Shown here: positions 1 through 10,100 of the stretch, in pieces | Numbering within the stretch: the first letter of the stretch is position 1 | Layout: each line of letters opens with the position of its first letter | NCBI GenBank assembly: GCA_947446605.1 | Contig: CANFHJ010000019.1 | Span: 1-33,642 of the forward strand | Length of the DNA stretch: 33,642 bases | DNA from: Bacteroidota bacterium | GTDB lineage: Bacteria > Bacteroidota > Bacteroidia > UKL13-3 | Direction of reading: 5' to 3' | Made by a program: the position numbers and the translations under genes | Notes under the pieces: generated by a model | The model's input: the letters and a program-made list of their open reading frames with translations, nothing else | Database searches by the model: none | What the model was told of the DNA's origin: nothing

Positions 1-2
1 AA

Positions 3-38
3 CAAAAAACCCTTGAAAGTCTTAACTATCAAGGGTTT
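3..38 (-). terminator. Rho-independent terminator of tRNA-Lys
   Basis: Read on the minus strand, a 10-bp stem (AAACCCTTGA paired with TCAAGGGTTT, plus-strand arms 29-38 and 7-16) closes a 12-nt loop and is followed by TTTTGTT. It begins 15 nt beyond the 3' end of tRNA-Lys, so it most likely ends that transcript. Confidence 0.8.
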
Positions 39-52
39 GTCTTTTGTTAATG

Positions 53-125
53 TGATCCCGCTGGGACTCGAACCCAGGACCCCTACATTAAAAGTGTAAT
101 GCTCTACCAGCTGAGCTACGGAATC
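53..125 (-). tRNA. tRNA-Lys (anticodon TTT)
   Basis: On the minus strand the gene starts GATTCCG and its acceptor stem closes with CGGGATC and discriminator A (53). The D-arm is TAGCTCAG...; the anticodon arm is TTACA-CTTTTAA-TGTAG with anticodon TTT; the T-arm contains GGTTCGAGTCC. CCA is not encoded. It is followed by a hairpin terminator and preceded by a near-ideal Bacteroidetes promoter, so it is probably a single-gene transcript. Confidence 0.95.
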
Positions 126-153
126 GTGTTACATTGTTACCTGTAACGGGGTG

Positions 154-184
154 CAAATATATTAAACTCAGTTTATTTGACAAA
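154..184 (-). promoter_or_regulatory. Promoter of tRNA-Lys (TTTG-N19-TATATTTG)
   Basis: On the minus strand a TTTG (181-184) is separated by 19 nt from TATATTTG (154-161). This matches the known Bacteroidetes sigma-ABfr consensus (-33 TTTG, -7 TAnnTTTG). The -7 box lies 28 nt before the tRNA 5' end. Confidence 0.7.
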
Positions 185-242
185 CCTTTTTTAAAATATT
201 TCTTTCTGCCTCATTACATGCCTGAAAACCAAGAGAAATAAA

Positions 243-983
243 TTAGGCTTTTGCCTTAAATTTCATAGGCTCTCCGCAAATTTCAGCCAATTCTTCTACC
301 GTTATCGCTTGGTCTAAATTGAAATTTCCAATCTTGGTTCGGCACAAACTGTCTAAATATGCCCCGTTATGGAGTAATTTTCCAAAATCTCTTGCCAATG
401 ACCTAATATAGGTTCCCTTGCTGCAACTGATCCTAAAACTTACCAAAGGCAATTGTATAGCTGTTACCTCAAATTCCGAAACCAATACCTTGCGGGAAGC
501 CAATTGCACATCTGAACCTGCCCTGGCCATTTGGTAAGCTCTCACGCCATCTTTCTTAATTGCCGAAAACAAGGGCGGCACTTGGTCTAATTCGCCCGTT
601 AATTGCTTTGCAGCGGCATAAATGGCAGCAGCAGTAATGCTTGAAATATCAAAACTTTGGTCTACCGCTGTTTCTTTATCAAAACTGGGTGTGGTAGCGC
701 CTAAATAAAAAGCCCCTGTATACTCTTTGGGCATGCCCATATACTTTTCAATATTCTTGGTCTCTTTGCCTATGCAAACAATCAACAATCCTGTTGCCAA
801 TGGATCTAAGGTACCTGCATGCCCAACCTTTACCTTGCGCTTGCCTTCTGCCAATTTTCTACTTTGGCGCTTGAGCTTGCGCAATACCAAACGCTGAATT
901 TTTTTAGTAACGTCAAAGCTAGTCCAGGTATAAGGTTTGTACACCCTTAATACAGTTCCGGTAGCTAAATCAAGAATATCCAA
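243..983 (-). CDS. truB: tRNA pseudouridine(55) synthase TruB
   Basis: TruB converts U55 in the T-loop of nearly all tRNAs to pseudouridine in the cytoplasm. Counting from the start chosen here (246 aa), the protein has the early VLRVYKP segment, the catalytic motif GHAGTLDPLATG with catalytic Asp60, and the KGTYIRSLARD motif near the C-terminus. The open frame runs back to an ATG at 1085, but that would bury about 90 nt in uppP, and the extra N-terminal residues do not look like TruB. In frame, the first sensible initiator is TTG at 983, 10 nt after the uppP stop, placing the VLRVYKP block 11 residues in, as is usual. No Shine-Dalgarno is visible. It is the last gene of the ftsX-DUF3098-uppP-truB group. 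The function is secure; the start is inferred. Confidence 0.93.
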   Translation of the reverse strand: MDILDLATGTVLRVYKPYTWTSFDVTKKIQRLVLRKLKRQSRKLAEGKRKVKVGHAGTLDPLATGLLIVCIGKETKNIEKYMGMPKEYTGAFYLGATTPSFDKETAVDQSFDISSITAAAIYAAAKQLTGELDQVPPLFSAIKKDGVRAYQMARAGSDVQLASRKVLVSEFEVTAIQLPLVSFRISCSKGTYIRSLARDFGKLLHNGAYLDSLCRTKIGNFNLDQAITVEELAEICGEPMKFKAKA

Positions 984-993
984 AGTGTATAAT

Positions 994-1788
994 TTATAAC
1001 ATGTTGAGCTCGTAGCCCATGAAATGTAAGGCCAAAATAATTGAACCGATAATGATTCTGTAATAGCCAAACATTTTAAAACCATGCTTGCTCAAATAAC
1101 CTATAAAGGCTTTAATAGCAATAAGCGCAACCACAAAGGCTACTAAATTACCAATTAACAATACTGATACATGTGAATCTGGACCATTAAAACCTCCAGT
1201 TTTATAAAACTTTAAAAGCTTATAAGCAGTGGCTGCAAACATAGTAGGCACTGCTAAAAAGAAAGAAAATTCTGCTGCTGCGGTACGACTCATTTTTTGG
1301 CTCAAACCGCCAATTATGGTAGCTGCAGAACGCGATACACCAGGAATCATTGAGATTACCTGAAAGAACCCAATCTTCAATGCTTTTGGATAGCTAATGG
1401 CTTCTTGTTCTTTTTCTGGTGTGTTAAATAGTTTGTCAATAAACAATAAAACAATGCCGCCCAACAATAAACTTATGGCTACTACCACTACATTTTCTAA
1501 CAAGGCATCAATATAATCATTGAGCAAAAAGCCAATGATAGCAGCAGGCAAGAAGGCTACAAATAATTTATAATAAAAATCTAAGCTCTGAAAAAAGCGT
1601 TTCCAATACAAAACCACCACCGCTAAAATGGCCCCAAATTGAATAGCAACTGTAAACATTTTTACAAATTCACTCGATTGTATACCCATAATAGATGAGG
1701 CAATAATCATGTGGCCTGTAGAAGAAATAGGCAGGTATTCTGTAATCCCCTCAACAATGGCAAGGAGAATAGCTTGTATCATTTCCAT
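994..1788 (-). CDS. uppP: Undecaprenyl-diphosphatase UppP/BacA
   Basis: This integral membrane phosphatase dephosphorylates undecaprenyl diphosphate, recycling the lipid carrier for peptidoglycan and surface polysaccharide synthesis, and gives bacitracin tolerance. The 264-aa protein shows both family motifs: [14 protein letters not shown] at residues 13-26 with the two catalytic-region Glu residues, and PGVSRS at 149-154 with the active-site Arg153. The rest is hydrophobic helices, as expected, and the length is typical. ATG at 1788 is used; a second ATG two codons on is equally possible. It sits between a DUF3098 gene and truB, an order I recognise from many Bacteroidetes genomes. Confidence 0.96.
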   Translation of the reverse strand: MEMIQAILLAIVEGITEYLPISSTGHMIIASSIMGIQSSEFVKMFTVAIQFGAILAVVVLYWKRFFQSLDFYYKLFVAFLPAAIIGFLLNDYIDALLENVVVVAISLLLGGIVLLFIDKLFNTPEKEQEAISYPKALKIGFFQVISMIPGVSRSAATIIGGLSQKMSRTAAAEFSFFLAVPTMFAATAYKLLKFYKTGGFNGPDSHVSVLLIGNLVAFVVALIAIKAFIGYLSKHGFKMFGYYRIIIGSIILALHFMGYELNML

Positions 1789-1843
1789 AAGAAAATAGCC
1801 CTAATGCGGGTTTTATTGGTTAAAAAAATATGCCGACTAAAAA

Positions 1844-2080
1844 CTAGTCTTTTGGCTTGCGCATGATGGCAACAATTTCTATAACGAAACCTACCAAAAC
1901 CACAATTGGAGCCAAAGTTAATTTACGAAAATCAAAGATGTCTTCCGAACCAACCATTAAAGCAAATCCGGCAAAAATAACGGCAATGCCAATAATCATT
2001 AAGGTGTAGTTCTCTTTACCAAAAACATAATCCTTTGGTGCGTTTTCTACTTTCTTGGTGCTGATTTTTTCTTTACTCAT
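1844..2080 (-). CDS. DUF3098-type small membrane protein
   Basis: A 78-aa protein with a charged N-terminal tail (residues 1-24) and two hydrophobic segments, about 26-44 and 57-73, split by a short loop containing SEDIFDF. Size, the ENYTLMIIGI start of the first helix and the position between ftsX and uppP fit the DUF3098 family, which I know only from Bacteroidetes and whose function is undefined. It lies 74 nt after ftsX and 55 nt before uppP, so it is likely co-transcribed. A role linked to FtsX or envelope assembly is only a guess from position. Confidence 0.8.
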   Translation of the reverse strand: MSKEKISTKKVENAPKDYVFGKENYTLMIIGIAVIFAGFALMVGSEDIFDFRKLTLAPIVVLVGFVIEIVAIMRKPKD

Positions 2081-2154
2081 GGGTGCAATATGCTATTTAT
2101 CTGTTAATAATCCAACCCTTTTGGGCCTAATATTCAAAATGTTCAAAAATGCTT

Positions 2155-3018
2155 TTAATACAAATCTTCTAAACGTGCATAAAGGTATTTTCGTGTGCTC
2201 AAGAAACTGCTGCTAATACTAATTAACAAACCTATCCCTAACAAACTGGCATACATAATAAAAAGACTATTGCCATGGTCAAAAGTAGACCATTCTGGAA
2301 TCCAAATTGGCAAGGCTTGGTTTAAACCGAACAATAACAACAAAGCTATAAACCAGCCCCAAATGCCATTCTTAATAGACTGCCATACAAATGGCTTGGT
2401 AATGAACCAATGGGTTGCCCCTACCAATTGCATGCTTTTTATAATAAAACGTTGGGCATATAAATTTAAACGAACGGTATTGTGAATTAATACTACTGCA
2501 ATAATGCCAAATACAGAAGCCAATCCAAATAATATTAATCCGATTGTATTGATATTTTTCTGCGCCAAATCATAAGCACTGCGTTGGTAACTTACTTCAC
2601 TTACCTTTGGCATACCTTTTAAATAGTTTTCTACCTGAACCAAAGATTCAACATTGTTGAAATCTTCTTTTACTTTTACCTGGAACGAACCCATTAATGG
2701 ATTATAACCCAAGAAACTTACAAAATCTTGCCCTAACTCATTGCTGAAATCTGTTGCTGCTTGGGCCTTTGAGATGTATGACACATTCTTTAAGAATTCT
2801 TGTGTCTCAATTTTTTGCTGCATGTCCTTCACTTCAACATCGGTAATATCTTGGCTTAAGAATACATTTATTACCATGTTTTCTTTGAGATAAGTTTCCA
2901 TGTGCTTGCTGCCCACAACTAAAAACCCAAATAATCCCAACATGAGCAATACCATTGAAATGCTTAATATGGAGGAGATATAACTAAATTTCTTTTTGCG
3001 CTTTACAGTTTGGTTCAC
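2155..3018 (-). CDS. ftsX: Cell division protein FtsX (permease-like)
   Basis: FtsX is the membrane half of the FtsEX ABC-type complex that couples ATP hydrolysis to peptidoglycan hydrolase activation at the septum. The 287-aa protein has the classic layout: a basic N-terminus, TM1 about 15-36, an extracytoplasmic domain about 37-155, then TM2 about 157-179, TM3 about 219-238 and TM4 about 252-273. The stretch MQLVGATHWFI (196-206), between TM2 and TM3, is a typical FtsX signature. ftsE is not adjacent, which is common in Bacteroidetes. It is divergent from leuS; the 180-nt gap holds a good leuS promoter, while the best -7 candidate for ftsX (CATATTTG, minus strand) is imperfect. Confidence 0.93.
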   Translation of the reverse strand: MNQTVKRKKKFSYISSILSISMVLLMLGLFGFLVVGSKHMETYLKENMVINVFLSQDITDVEVKDMQQKIETQEFLKNVSYISKAQAATDFSNELGQDFVSFLGYNPLMGSFQVKVKEDFNNVESLVQVENYLKGMPKVSEVSYQRSAYDLAQKNINTIGLILFGLASVFGIIAVVLIHNTVRLNLYAQRFIIKSMQLVGATHWFITKPFVWQSIKNGIWGWFIALLLLFGLNQALPIWIPEWSTFDHGNSLFIMYASLLGIGLLISISSSFLSTRKYLYARLEDLY

Positions 3019-3087
3019 AGCTTTTACTAATTAAGCAACAAATATGGAAAAGGATTTTTTGTGAAGCAAGGGTATTTAAACCACAAC

Positions 3088-3119
3088 TTTGGAAAAGCAT
3101 TGTTTGGCGTCTATTTTTG
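3088..3119 (+). promoter_or_regulatory. Putative leuS promoter
   Basis: TTTG at 3088-3091, 20 nt of spacer, then TATTTTTG at 3112-3119, a match to the Bacteroidetes -33/-7 pattern. It leaves a leader of about 75 nt before the leuS ATG. No obvious T-box or attenuator structure is visible in the leader. Confidence 0.5.
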
Positions 3120-3198
3120 CAGACTATTTTTAGTATAAAAGGGTTCGAGAAAAATGATTAATTTCGGCCCACTTATTTAAACCACAGAATTTACAGGG

Positions 3199-6099
3199 AT
3201 GAGCAGAGAATATAAACACACAGAGATTGAAGCCAAATGGCAAAAATATTGGGCAGAAAATAAAATTTATGCAGTAAATGAAAATACCAATTTGCCTAAA
3301 TACTATGTGTTAGACATGTTTCCTTACCCTAGCGGAGAGGGCTTACACGTTGGCCATCCATTGGGTTATATTGCCAGCGATATTTTTAGTCGTTACAAGC
3401 GCCTGAAAGGTTACAATGTATTGCACCCAATGGGTTACGATGCCTTTGGTTTACCTGCAGAACAATATGCCATTCAAACGGGACAACACCCTGCTGTAAC
3501 CACTACACAAAACATTAAACGCTACCGCGAACAATTAGATAAAATTGGTTTTAGCTTTGATTGGAGCAGGGAAATTAGAACCTCCGACCCTGCCTATTAC
3601 AAATGGACGCAGTGGATTTTTATTCAATTGTTCAACAGTTGGTTTAACCCTATTGCTAAGAAGGCCGAACCTATTCAAACGCTGATTACCCTATTTGAAA
3701 CAGAAGGTTTTAAAGGCAGCGACGACCATATTCTTACCGGTGGAATGGAATTTGATTTTCCTGCATTTACCAAAGAACAATGGTTGGCTTTTAGCGAAGA
3801 AGCCCAACAAAAAATCTTATTAGGTTTTAGATTGGCCTACCTTAGCGAGGCTTATGTAAACTGGTGTCCTGCCATGGGTACGGTTTTGAGCAATGATGAG
3901 GTTAAAGATGGCGTAAGTGAAAGAGGTGGCTTTCCCGTAGAAAGAAAATTAATGAACCAATGGAGCCTTCGCATCACCGCATATGCCGAGCGTTTGCTGC
4001 AAGATTTAGAAGGTTTAGATTGGACAGATAGTTTAAAAGAATCGCAAAGAAATTGGATCGGAAAGTCACAAGGTGCAAGCCTTAGTTTTAAAGTGCAAGA
4101 CGAGCATTTTGATATTGAAGTTTTTACCACTCGTCCGGATACCGTTTTTGGCGTTAGCTTTTTGGCCATTGCACCAGAGCATGAAATGTTGGAACAATTG
4201 GTTACGCCAGAACGCCAGGAAGATGTAATGGATTATGTGGAGATGGCGCGCAACAGAAGTGAACGCGAACGTCAATCTGATGTAAAGCGTGTGAGTGGCG
4301 AATTTACTGGTGCTTATGCCATACACCCATTTACAGGAAAAGAAGTACCCATTTGGGTAGCAGACTATGTTTTGGGTGGTTATGGAACTGGCGCCGTAAT
4401 GGGCGTTCCAGCGCATGATACCAGAGACCATGCTTTTGCCAAACATTTTACATTGCCTATTCTTCCTGTTATTGAAAATGGCACAACGCATAATTTCCAA
4501 GAGGCATCAATGGATGCCAAAGAAGGCAATTGCATTAACTCTTCTTTCTTAAATGGATTAGGCGTTAAGAAGGCCATGAAAAAAGCCATTCAAGAAATAG
4601 AAGAAAGAGGATTGGGTAAAGGTAAAACCAACTTTAGGTTGCGTGATGCCATTTTTGGTCGCCAGCGCTATTGGGGCGAACCAATACCTATTTTCTATAA
4701 AAACGGTATTCCATATCCGGTTGAAGAAAAAGATTTACCAATTATTTTACCAGAGATTGATACCTTCCTTCCTACTGAAAATGGTGAACCCCCATTGGGT
4801 AGGGCCCAGAATTGGAAATACAAAGACCAATACGATTTTGAATTGTCTACCATGCCAGGATGGGCAGGTAGTAGCTGGTATTTCTTGCGTTATATGAACC
4901 CTGGCAATTCCGATAAAATGTTGAGCGATGAAGCCGCAAATTATTGGCAGCAGGTAGATTTATATTTGGGTGGTAGTGAACATGCCACAGGCCATTTATT
5001 GTATGTACGTTTTTGGACCAAATTCTTATACGATTTAGGCTTAATTCCTTGCAACGAACCAGCTAAGAAGTTGATTAACCAAGGGATGATACAAGGTAGA
5101 AGTAATTTTGTTTTTAGGGTAGATTGTTTTAAAGGCGACCAAAAAGAATTAAGTTTCTTTGCCTCAAAAAACTATATCGACGAGAAACAAAATATCAAAA
5201 ACATTCCGCAATTATTTGAACAATTTAACCAACAAAACAACAAACATATTGGCTTAGATTTCTCTAAAATAAATGTGGTAAAGTTGAATGTAAATGTTGG
5301 CATTGTTGAAAATGATATCCTAGATACTGAAGCATTTAAACAATGGCGCGGCGATTATGCAAATGCATTGTTTGTATTAGAAGAAGGCAAATACCAATGC
5401 ACATGGGAAGTAGAAAAAATGTCGAAATCTAAATACAATGTGGTTACACCAGATTTTATTGTTGCCCAATATGGTGCCGACACCTTGCGTTTGTATGAAA
5501 TGTTTTTAGGACCTTTGGAACAAAGTAAACCATGGAACACACAAGGAATTGAAGGTGTTCAACGCTTCTTGAAAAAATTATGGCGCTTGTTTTTTGATGC
5601 CAACGGAGAATTGAGCCTCAGTGAAGATGAAGCAACTAAGGCAGAACTAAAAACCTTGCACAAAACCATTAGAAAAGTTGCAGAAGATATTGAGAATTTC
5701 TCTTTCAATACATCTGTAAGTACCTTTATGATTTGCGTGAATGAATTGGGTGAGTTAAAATGTAACAAGCACAGTGTTTTAAAAGAGTTAATGGTAGTGC
5801 TTTCTCCTTATGCACCGCATATTGCGGAAGAATTATGGGAAATTTTAGGCGAAACCGAAAGTGTGAGCAAGGCCAGTTACCCCTTATTTAATGAAGCTTA
5901 TTTAATTGAAGACAGCTTCTCCTACCCAATTTCTATTAATGGTAAGCACCGAACCAATATTGAGTTTTCATTAGATGCTGATCAAAAAGCAATGGAAGAA
6001 ACAGTATTAAAGGATGAGTTGATTGTTAAATGGCTCGAAGGAAAAGCACCTAAGAAAATAATTATTGTTAAAGGCAAAATTGTAAATATTGTAGCATAA
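3199..6099 (+). CDS. leuS: Leucyl-tRNA synthetase
   Basis: LeuRS charges tRNA-Leu with leucine and edits misacylated products. The 966-aa class I synthetase shows the HIGH-type motif HVGH at 50-53, the CP1 editing domain with TTRPDTVFG and the downstream GTGAVMGVPAHDTRD segment carrying the editing Asp, the WAGSSWYFLRY block, and KMSKS at 740-744. The anticodon-binding domain and a short C-terminal domain ending in IIIVKGKIVNIV follow. The form SNDEVKDGVSERGG in CP1 is what I recall of Bacteroidetes LeuRS. The stretch before KMSKS (about 637-716) is long and polar. ATG at 3199 follows CAGGG, a weak ribosome site. The AI-2E-family gene begins 12 nt after the stop, so the two are likely co-transcribed. 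Confidence 0.97.
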   Translation: MSREYKHTEIEAKWQKYWAENKIYAVNENTNLPKYYVLDMFPYPSGEGLHVGHPLGYIASDIFSRYKRLKGYNVLHPMGYDAFGLPAEQYAIQTGQHPAVTTTQNIKRYREQLDKIGFSFDWSREIRTSDPAYYKWTQWIFIQLFNSWFNPIAKKAEPIQTLITLFETEGFKGSDDHILTGGMEFDFPAFTKEQWLAFSEEAQQKILLGFRLAYLSEAYVNWCPAMGTVLSNDEVKDGVSERGGFPVERKLMNQWSLRITAYAERLLQDLEGLDWTDSLKESQRNWIGKSQGASLSFKVQDEHFDIEVFTTRPDTVFGVSFLAIAPEHEMLEQLVTPERQEDVMDYVEMARNRSERERQSDVKRVSGEFTGAYAIHPFTGKEVPIWVADYVLGGYGTGAVMGVPAHDTRDHAFAKHFTLPILPVIENGTTHNFQEASMDAKEGNCINSSFLNGLGVKKAMKKAIQEIEERGLGKGKTNFRLRDAIFGRQRYWGEPIPIFYKNGIPYPVEEKDLPIILPEIDTFLPTENGEPPLGRAQNWKYKDQYDFELSTMPGWAGSSWYFLRYMNPGNSDKMLSDEAANYWQQVDLYLGGSEHATGHLLYVRFWTKFLYDLGLIPCNEPAKKLINQGMIQGRSNFVFRVDCFKGDQKELSFFASKNYIDEKQNIKNIPQLFEQFNQQNNKHIGLDFSKINVVKLNVNVGIVENDILDTEAFKQWRGDYANALFVLEEGKYQCTWEVEKMSKSKYNVVTPDFIVAQYGADTLRLYEMFLGPLEQSKPWNTQGIEGVQRFLKKLWRLFFDANGELSLSEDEATKAELKTLHKTIRKVAEDIENFSFNTSVSTFMICVNELGELKCNKHSVLKELMVVLSPYAPHIAEELWEILGETESVSKASYPLFNEAYLIEDSFSYPISINGKHRTNIEFSLDADQKAMEETVLKDELIVKWLEGKAPKKIIIVKGKIVNIVA

Positions 6100-6111
6100 G
6101 CAAAACACAAA

Positions 6112-7197
6112 ATGGAAGATTATAAGGAAAAGAAATTTACAGCCAGAGCATTTGATATTACACTCAGAATGCTCTTGGTTTTTGGCCTTATCTTCTGGTG
6201 TTTTGAAATTATTTCGCCTTTTATAATGCCTGTTCTATGGGCGCTCATAATTGCCGTAGCAGTTAATCCGGTTCAAGAAATTTTTGAACAAAAACTAAAA
6301 ATAAAATCTGCTTGGGCGGCAAGTATCATTACCGTTTTATTATTGTCAATGGTTTTGGTACCCGCCATAGCCTTTATTAATTCAGTAGTTCAGGTAATCA
6401 TAGAATGGAAACGCGAATTTGAACAAGGTAATTTTACCCCTTTTGTAGTTCCTGAGTTTATAAAACAATTACCAATTATTGGAAACAAACTCAACGAATT
6501 ACTCACCGAATTAACCAGTCATTTAGATTTATTTATTAATAAATACCAAAGTCAGGTAATTGATTTCTCTAAAGGTGCCGCCGAATTAATTATTGGTAGC
6601 AGCTTGGGTTTACTTAAAATTATTTTTGCCATTATTCTCGCTGGATTTTTCTTGGCCATGGGAAATAGAAACAATGTATCATCCGAAATTTCAAATAGAA
6701 TTATTGGAGCCGATGGTCCTACCTATATCCATCTTTCGGTTCAAACCATTAGAAAAGTTGTAAAAGGAATTCTTGGCGTAGCTTTTATTCAGTCGCTATT
6801 GGCGGGTATTGGTTTTTACTTAGCCAACATTCCGCATGCCGCCATCTGGACGCTTATTTGTTTTGTTTTATCCATTGTACAAATAGGTCCGGTTCCAATT
6901 TTAATAGGCATAGTTATTTTTATGTTTGAAACCAACACCTTTATGTTTGCCAGCATTTGGACAATTTATTTTATTGGTGTAGCGCTACTCGACGGCATCT
7001 TAAAACCAATTTTATTAGGTAAAGGTGCACCAGTGCCCATGCTTGTAATATTTTTGGGTGTATTAGGTGGTTTTATGCTGTCTGGATTTTTTGGCTTATT
7101 TACGGGAGCCATTATTCTTTCTATAGGCTACAAGCTTTTTATGTATTGGTTAGAATCTGGCAAAAACCAAACACCAATAGAAAAAACAGACCTTTAA
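6112..7197 (+). CDS. AI-2E family transporter (PerM-like permease)
   Basis: A 361-aa polytopic membrane protein of the AI-2E exporter superfamily (PerM/YdiK/TqsA type). Two N-terminal helices (about 17-55 and 62-90) are followed by an amphipathic extracytoplasmic stretch (about 90-150), then a helix near 165-185 and a C-terminal bundle containing GPVPILIG and LLGKGAPVPMLVIFLGVLGG, the conserved region of the family. Members have been linked to autoinducer-2 export or Na+/H+ exchange; substrate cannot be told here. It starts 12 nt after leuS. Its TAA overlaps the stop of the convergent barrel gene by 4 nt, leaving no room for a terminator. Confidence 0.88.
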   Translation: MEDYKEKKFTARAFDITLRMLLVFGLIFWCFEIISPFIMPVLWALIIAVAVNPVQEIFEQKLKIKSAWAASIITVLLLSMVLVPAIAFINSVVQVIIEWKREFEQGNFTPFVVPEFIKQLPIIGNKLNELLTELTSHLDLFINKYQSQVIDFSKGAAELIIGSSLGLLKIIFAIILAGFFLAMGNRNNVSSEISNRIIGADGPTYIHLSVQTIRKVVKGILGVAFIQSLLAGIGFYLANIPHAAIWTLICFVLSIVQIGPVPILIGIVIFMFETNTFMFASIWTIYFIGVALLDGILKPILLGKGAPVPMLVIFLGVLGGFMLSGFFGLFTGAIILSIGYKLFMYWLESGKNQTPIEKTDL

Positions 7198-10100
7198 AAG
7201 AGGTAGCGCGCTTCCATTTTACCTGTATGGATAATTGGAATGATGCCAGATTTTCTGCCTTCGTAAGATATGTTTATTTGTAAATTCTGACCAATGCGTT
7301 GTTGCAAATTAACACTCCACAATTCATTTTGCCCTATACTCAATCCTTGTAACATATCATAAGCAAGTGGGCTGTTTACATTTCCTTTGAAATTAACTTG
7401 GTAATGGTTGTATTTAAAACTCAAAACACCAATTTTCACAAAGGAATAACGCAGCTCTGCTCCCATTTCCAAAACCTTACTGGCATCGCCGCCAAGCTCA
7501 ACTAAATTGGCAGATTGCAGCCATTGCCCATCTATTCCTAAACGCCATTTTTGCAAATATTGGTAAGTAATTTTGGGCTTAATTTCTTGAAAAGTATACT
7601 GGTAATTATTCTGCGTAAAAAATTCTGATTGGTACAAGCGAGTTCCCCAATTGTAATTGGTATTGAAGGTCCAATTGGCATTTAAGGAATACCTGCCACC
7701 AGCATTATATTCGGTGCGGTTTCTGGCTTCAAAACCATTTGTTAAAAGCATTTTTGACTGCTGCTTATTAACGGTAAAATCTAAACCGTATTTGGGATTG
7801 TTTCTATTAAAAAACAAAGTGTTTCTAAATAAAGAACCTAAATTAATTAAGCTACTATCCTTTACATTTAACTTAAAAACCTGAGAAAATAAATCCTGCG
7901 TTCCTACACCAATTTTGCGTTCGAGACGCATGGCCGCTTGGTCGCTAAACTTATTCAAAAAACCCAAAACACCCGTCAATCTTCGGTTCGAAAAGGAATT
8001 AATAGAAAGTGTTTGACTAAACTGTGTACTGTTTACCCTTATCATAGTGGTGGTAGGCAAAAACACTTTGATATAATTTGCTAAGTTTTTATCTGCAAAA
8101 GAAGCCAATTGAAATTCATTTATTTGGGGCGAACCATCTTCGTTAAAATCCTTCCACACATATAATCCTTGACCAATGGGAACTTCTACAAATTGGAAAT
8201 CGCGTTTCAACTCATTGCCCGAACCTAACTGAAAATATGAGTTTGCCGTTATAAACCTTTTGAAAAATCCATAATCATATTCTACCCTACTTAATAAAGT
8301 TTGCTCGGGCTTTAATTGCAGAAAAGCAGAATCCAATACTTGAAAATCGCGGAAAGAAATATCTAGGTTGAGCTTGTTAAAATTCTTTTGTAAATATCCC
8401 AAACTTGCTTTGGCTTCTTTGGCAAGTGTATGATTCAAAAAATCATTACCAACAGGCAATTGATCCAGTCGCGTGCGCAGGTTTAATTGATAGTTGAGGC
8501 CAATGGTATCTTTACTTTTAAAATAAACTTCACCTTGTTGGTAAGCAAAACTACCACTCAATAAACTGTCTTTTTGATTTTTAAAACTACTTTTTTCATT
8601 CACATAATTGGCCCCAATTTGAAGTAATTTAAATTCACGTAAATAATTAAATTGACCGTTTTGAATTTGACTTCCATAAGCAACTTGAAAGCTGTTTTGT
8701 TTTTGTTGCGCATTTAAAAATTCAAAATTTGTATTGAAGCTGTTTTTACCGTAGGCAAGTTTAGCTCCCAATTGGTGACGCAATCCAATGAAGCTTCCAA
8801 AGTTTTTATTGTAGTACCCTAATTGGTAATAGACAGAACCGATTTTTTTGTGCACGTAAGCCAAACGCCAATCTAGGATATGTTCTTGCGCGCCTGTATC
8901 TATAGATGAATTGTTTAATTGGCGGTTCCAAATACGGTTAAATTCAACATTTCTATAACGTTCTACATACCTAAATTGGGCATCTGTAAATTCATAATTT
9001 ACATTGCTCTGAATACTTTGGTTGCTGTCTATGAAGCGAAATTTATTTTTACTTTCAAGTTTCAATGCATAGCCTGCATCATTGGCTTTATCCAATTCGC
9101 TAAATAAATTTTTATTGAAATCACTGCGCGCCAGCTCAATATTTACAGTATGATTTGCAGCAATTCTATATTGTGACCCAACACTAAATAATTGTTTTCT
9201 ATTGGGAGCCACCAATAAAACATAAGGGTCAAAATCACCTTGTGGCACGCCAGCAATGGGACTTACCCAATTAAAAACCCTGCCATTTGAACTGCTTGCA
9301 CCTTGTACATAATTACCTTGATGAGTGCCCACATAAGAAAACCTCACCTCATAAAAAACAGAATCCGATAAAGGGTCGATGGTATGCACATAAACACCTG
9401 CAACACCAAGAGAATCAATTTTACGGTAAAGAATTTTCTTAGGGTTAAAAGGTAGCACACGAACTTCACTCAAAACTTTAGCATCCTGCAACCTGTTGCC
9501 CACTTGTGATAAAAGCAATTTGTTACTGTCGGATAAACTTTGCTGAAAAGATTGATTTTTATTATCCTGCTCAGAAAAATAATTCATATAAACAGAAGTT
9601 TTTTTAGTATCCCAACGGGTATTAAACCCAAGCAAGGTTCGGGCGTAATTTCTATCTGAATATTGAAATTCCACAATGATTCTAGAATACTGTGTAATAA
9701 GGCGCTTGGGCATAAATACAATTTCACCACTGTTGTAATCTATGGTATAGTCATTTTGCTCACCACGTGTTAATTTTTCACCATCTAGGTAAACTACTTC
9801 TGTGCCTGAAATAAGCACAATAAATACTTCTCCATTAGGGCCACTAAGCCTATATGGACCTTGGTTCCCCTCCAAACCATTAATGGTATTTCTAACAAAC
9901 CTACCCCGTGATATAGCAGCTTGAGCGCCAACTTGCAAGGTTTGTTTAGGCCTCAAATCAAATTGTGTTTGCGCCAAAAGGCCACGCGATTTTTTATAGT
10001 AATTTAAAAAGTAGGAACCTTCAGGTTTGGCCATTAAATAATCGCCCACCACCAATTTATTTTTCTGTTTGCTAAATTGTACAAACACCTGATCAAAATC

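Noticed and set aside
2195-2485. Open frame of 96 codons on the plus strand
   Set aside because: It lies wholly inside ftsX on the other strand, and its product has no recognisable domain or promoter.
4066-4500. 144-codon open frame antisense to leuS
   Set aside because: It covers the conserved editing domain of leuS; the composition is that of a frame shadow, with no start context.
5107-5345. Intein or insertion in leuS
   Set aside because: About 80 residues is too small for an intein, no splice-junction residues are seen, and the region aligns in character with the Bacteroidetes-specific LeuRS insert.
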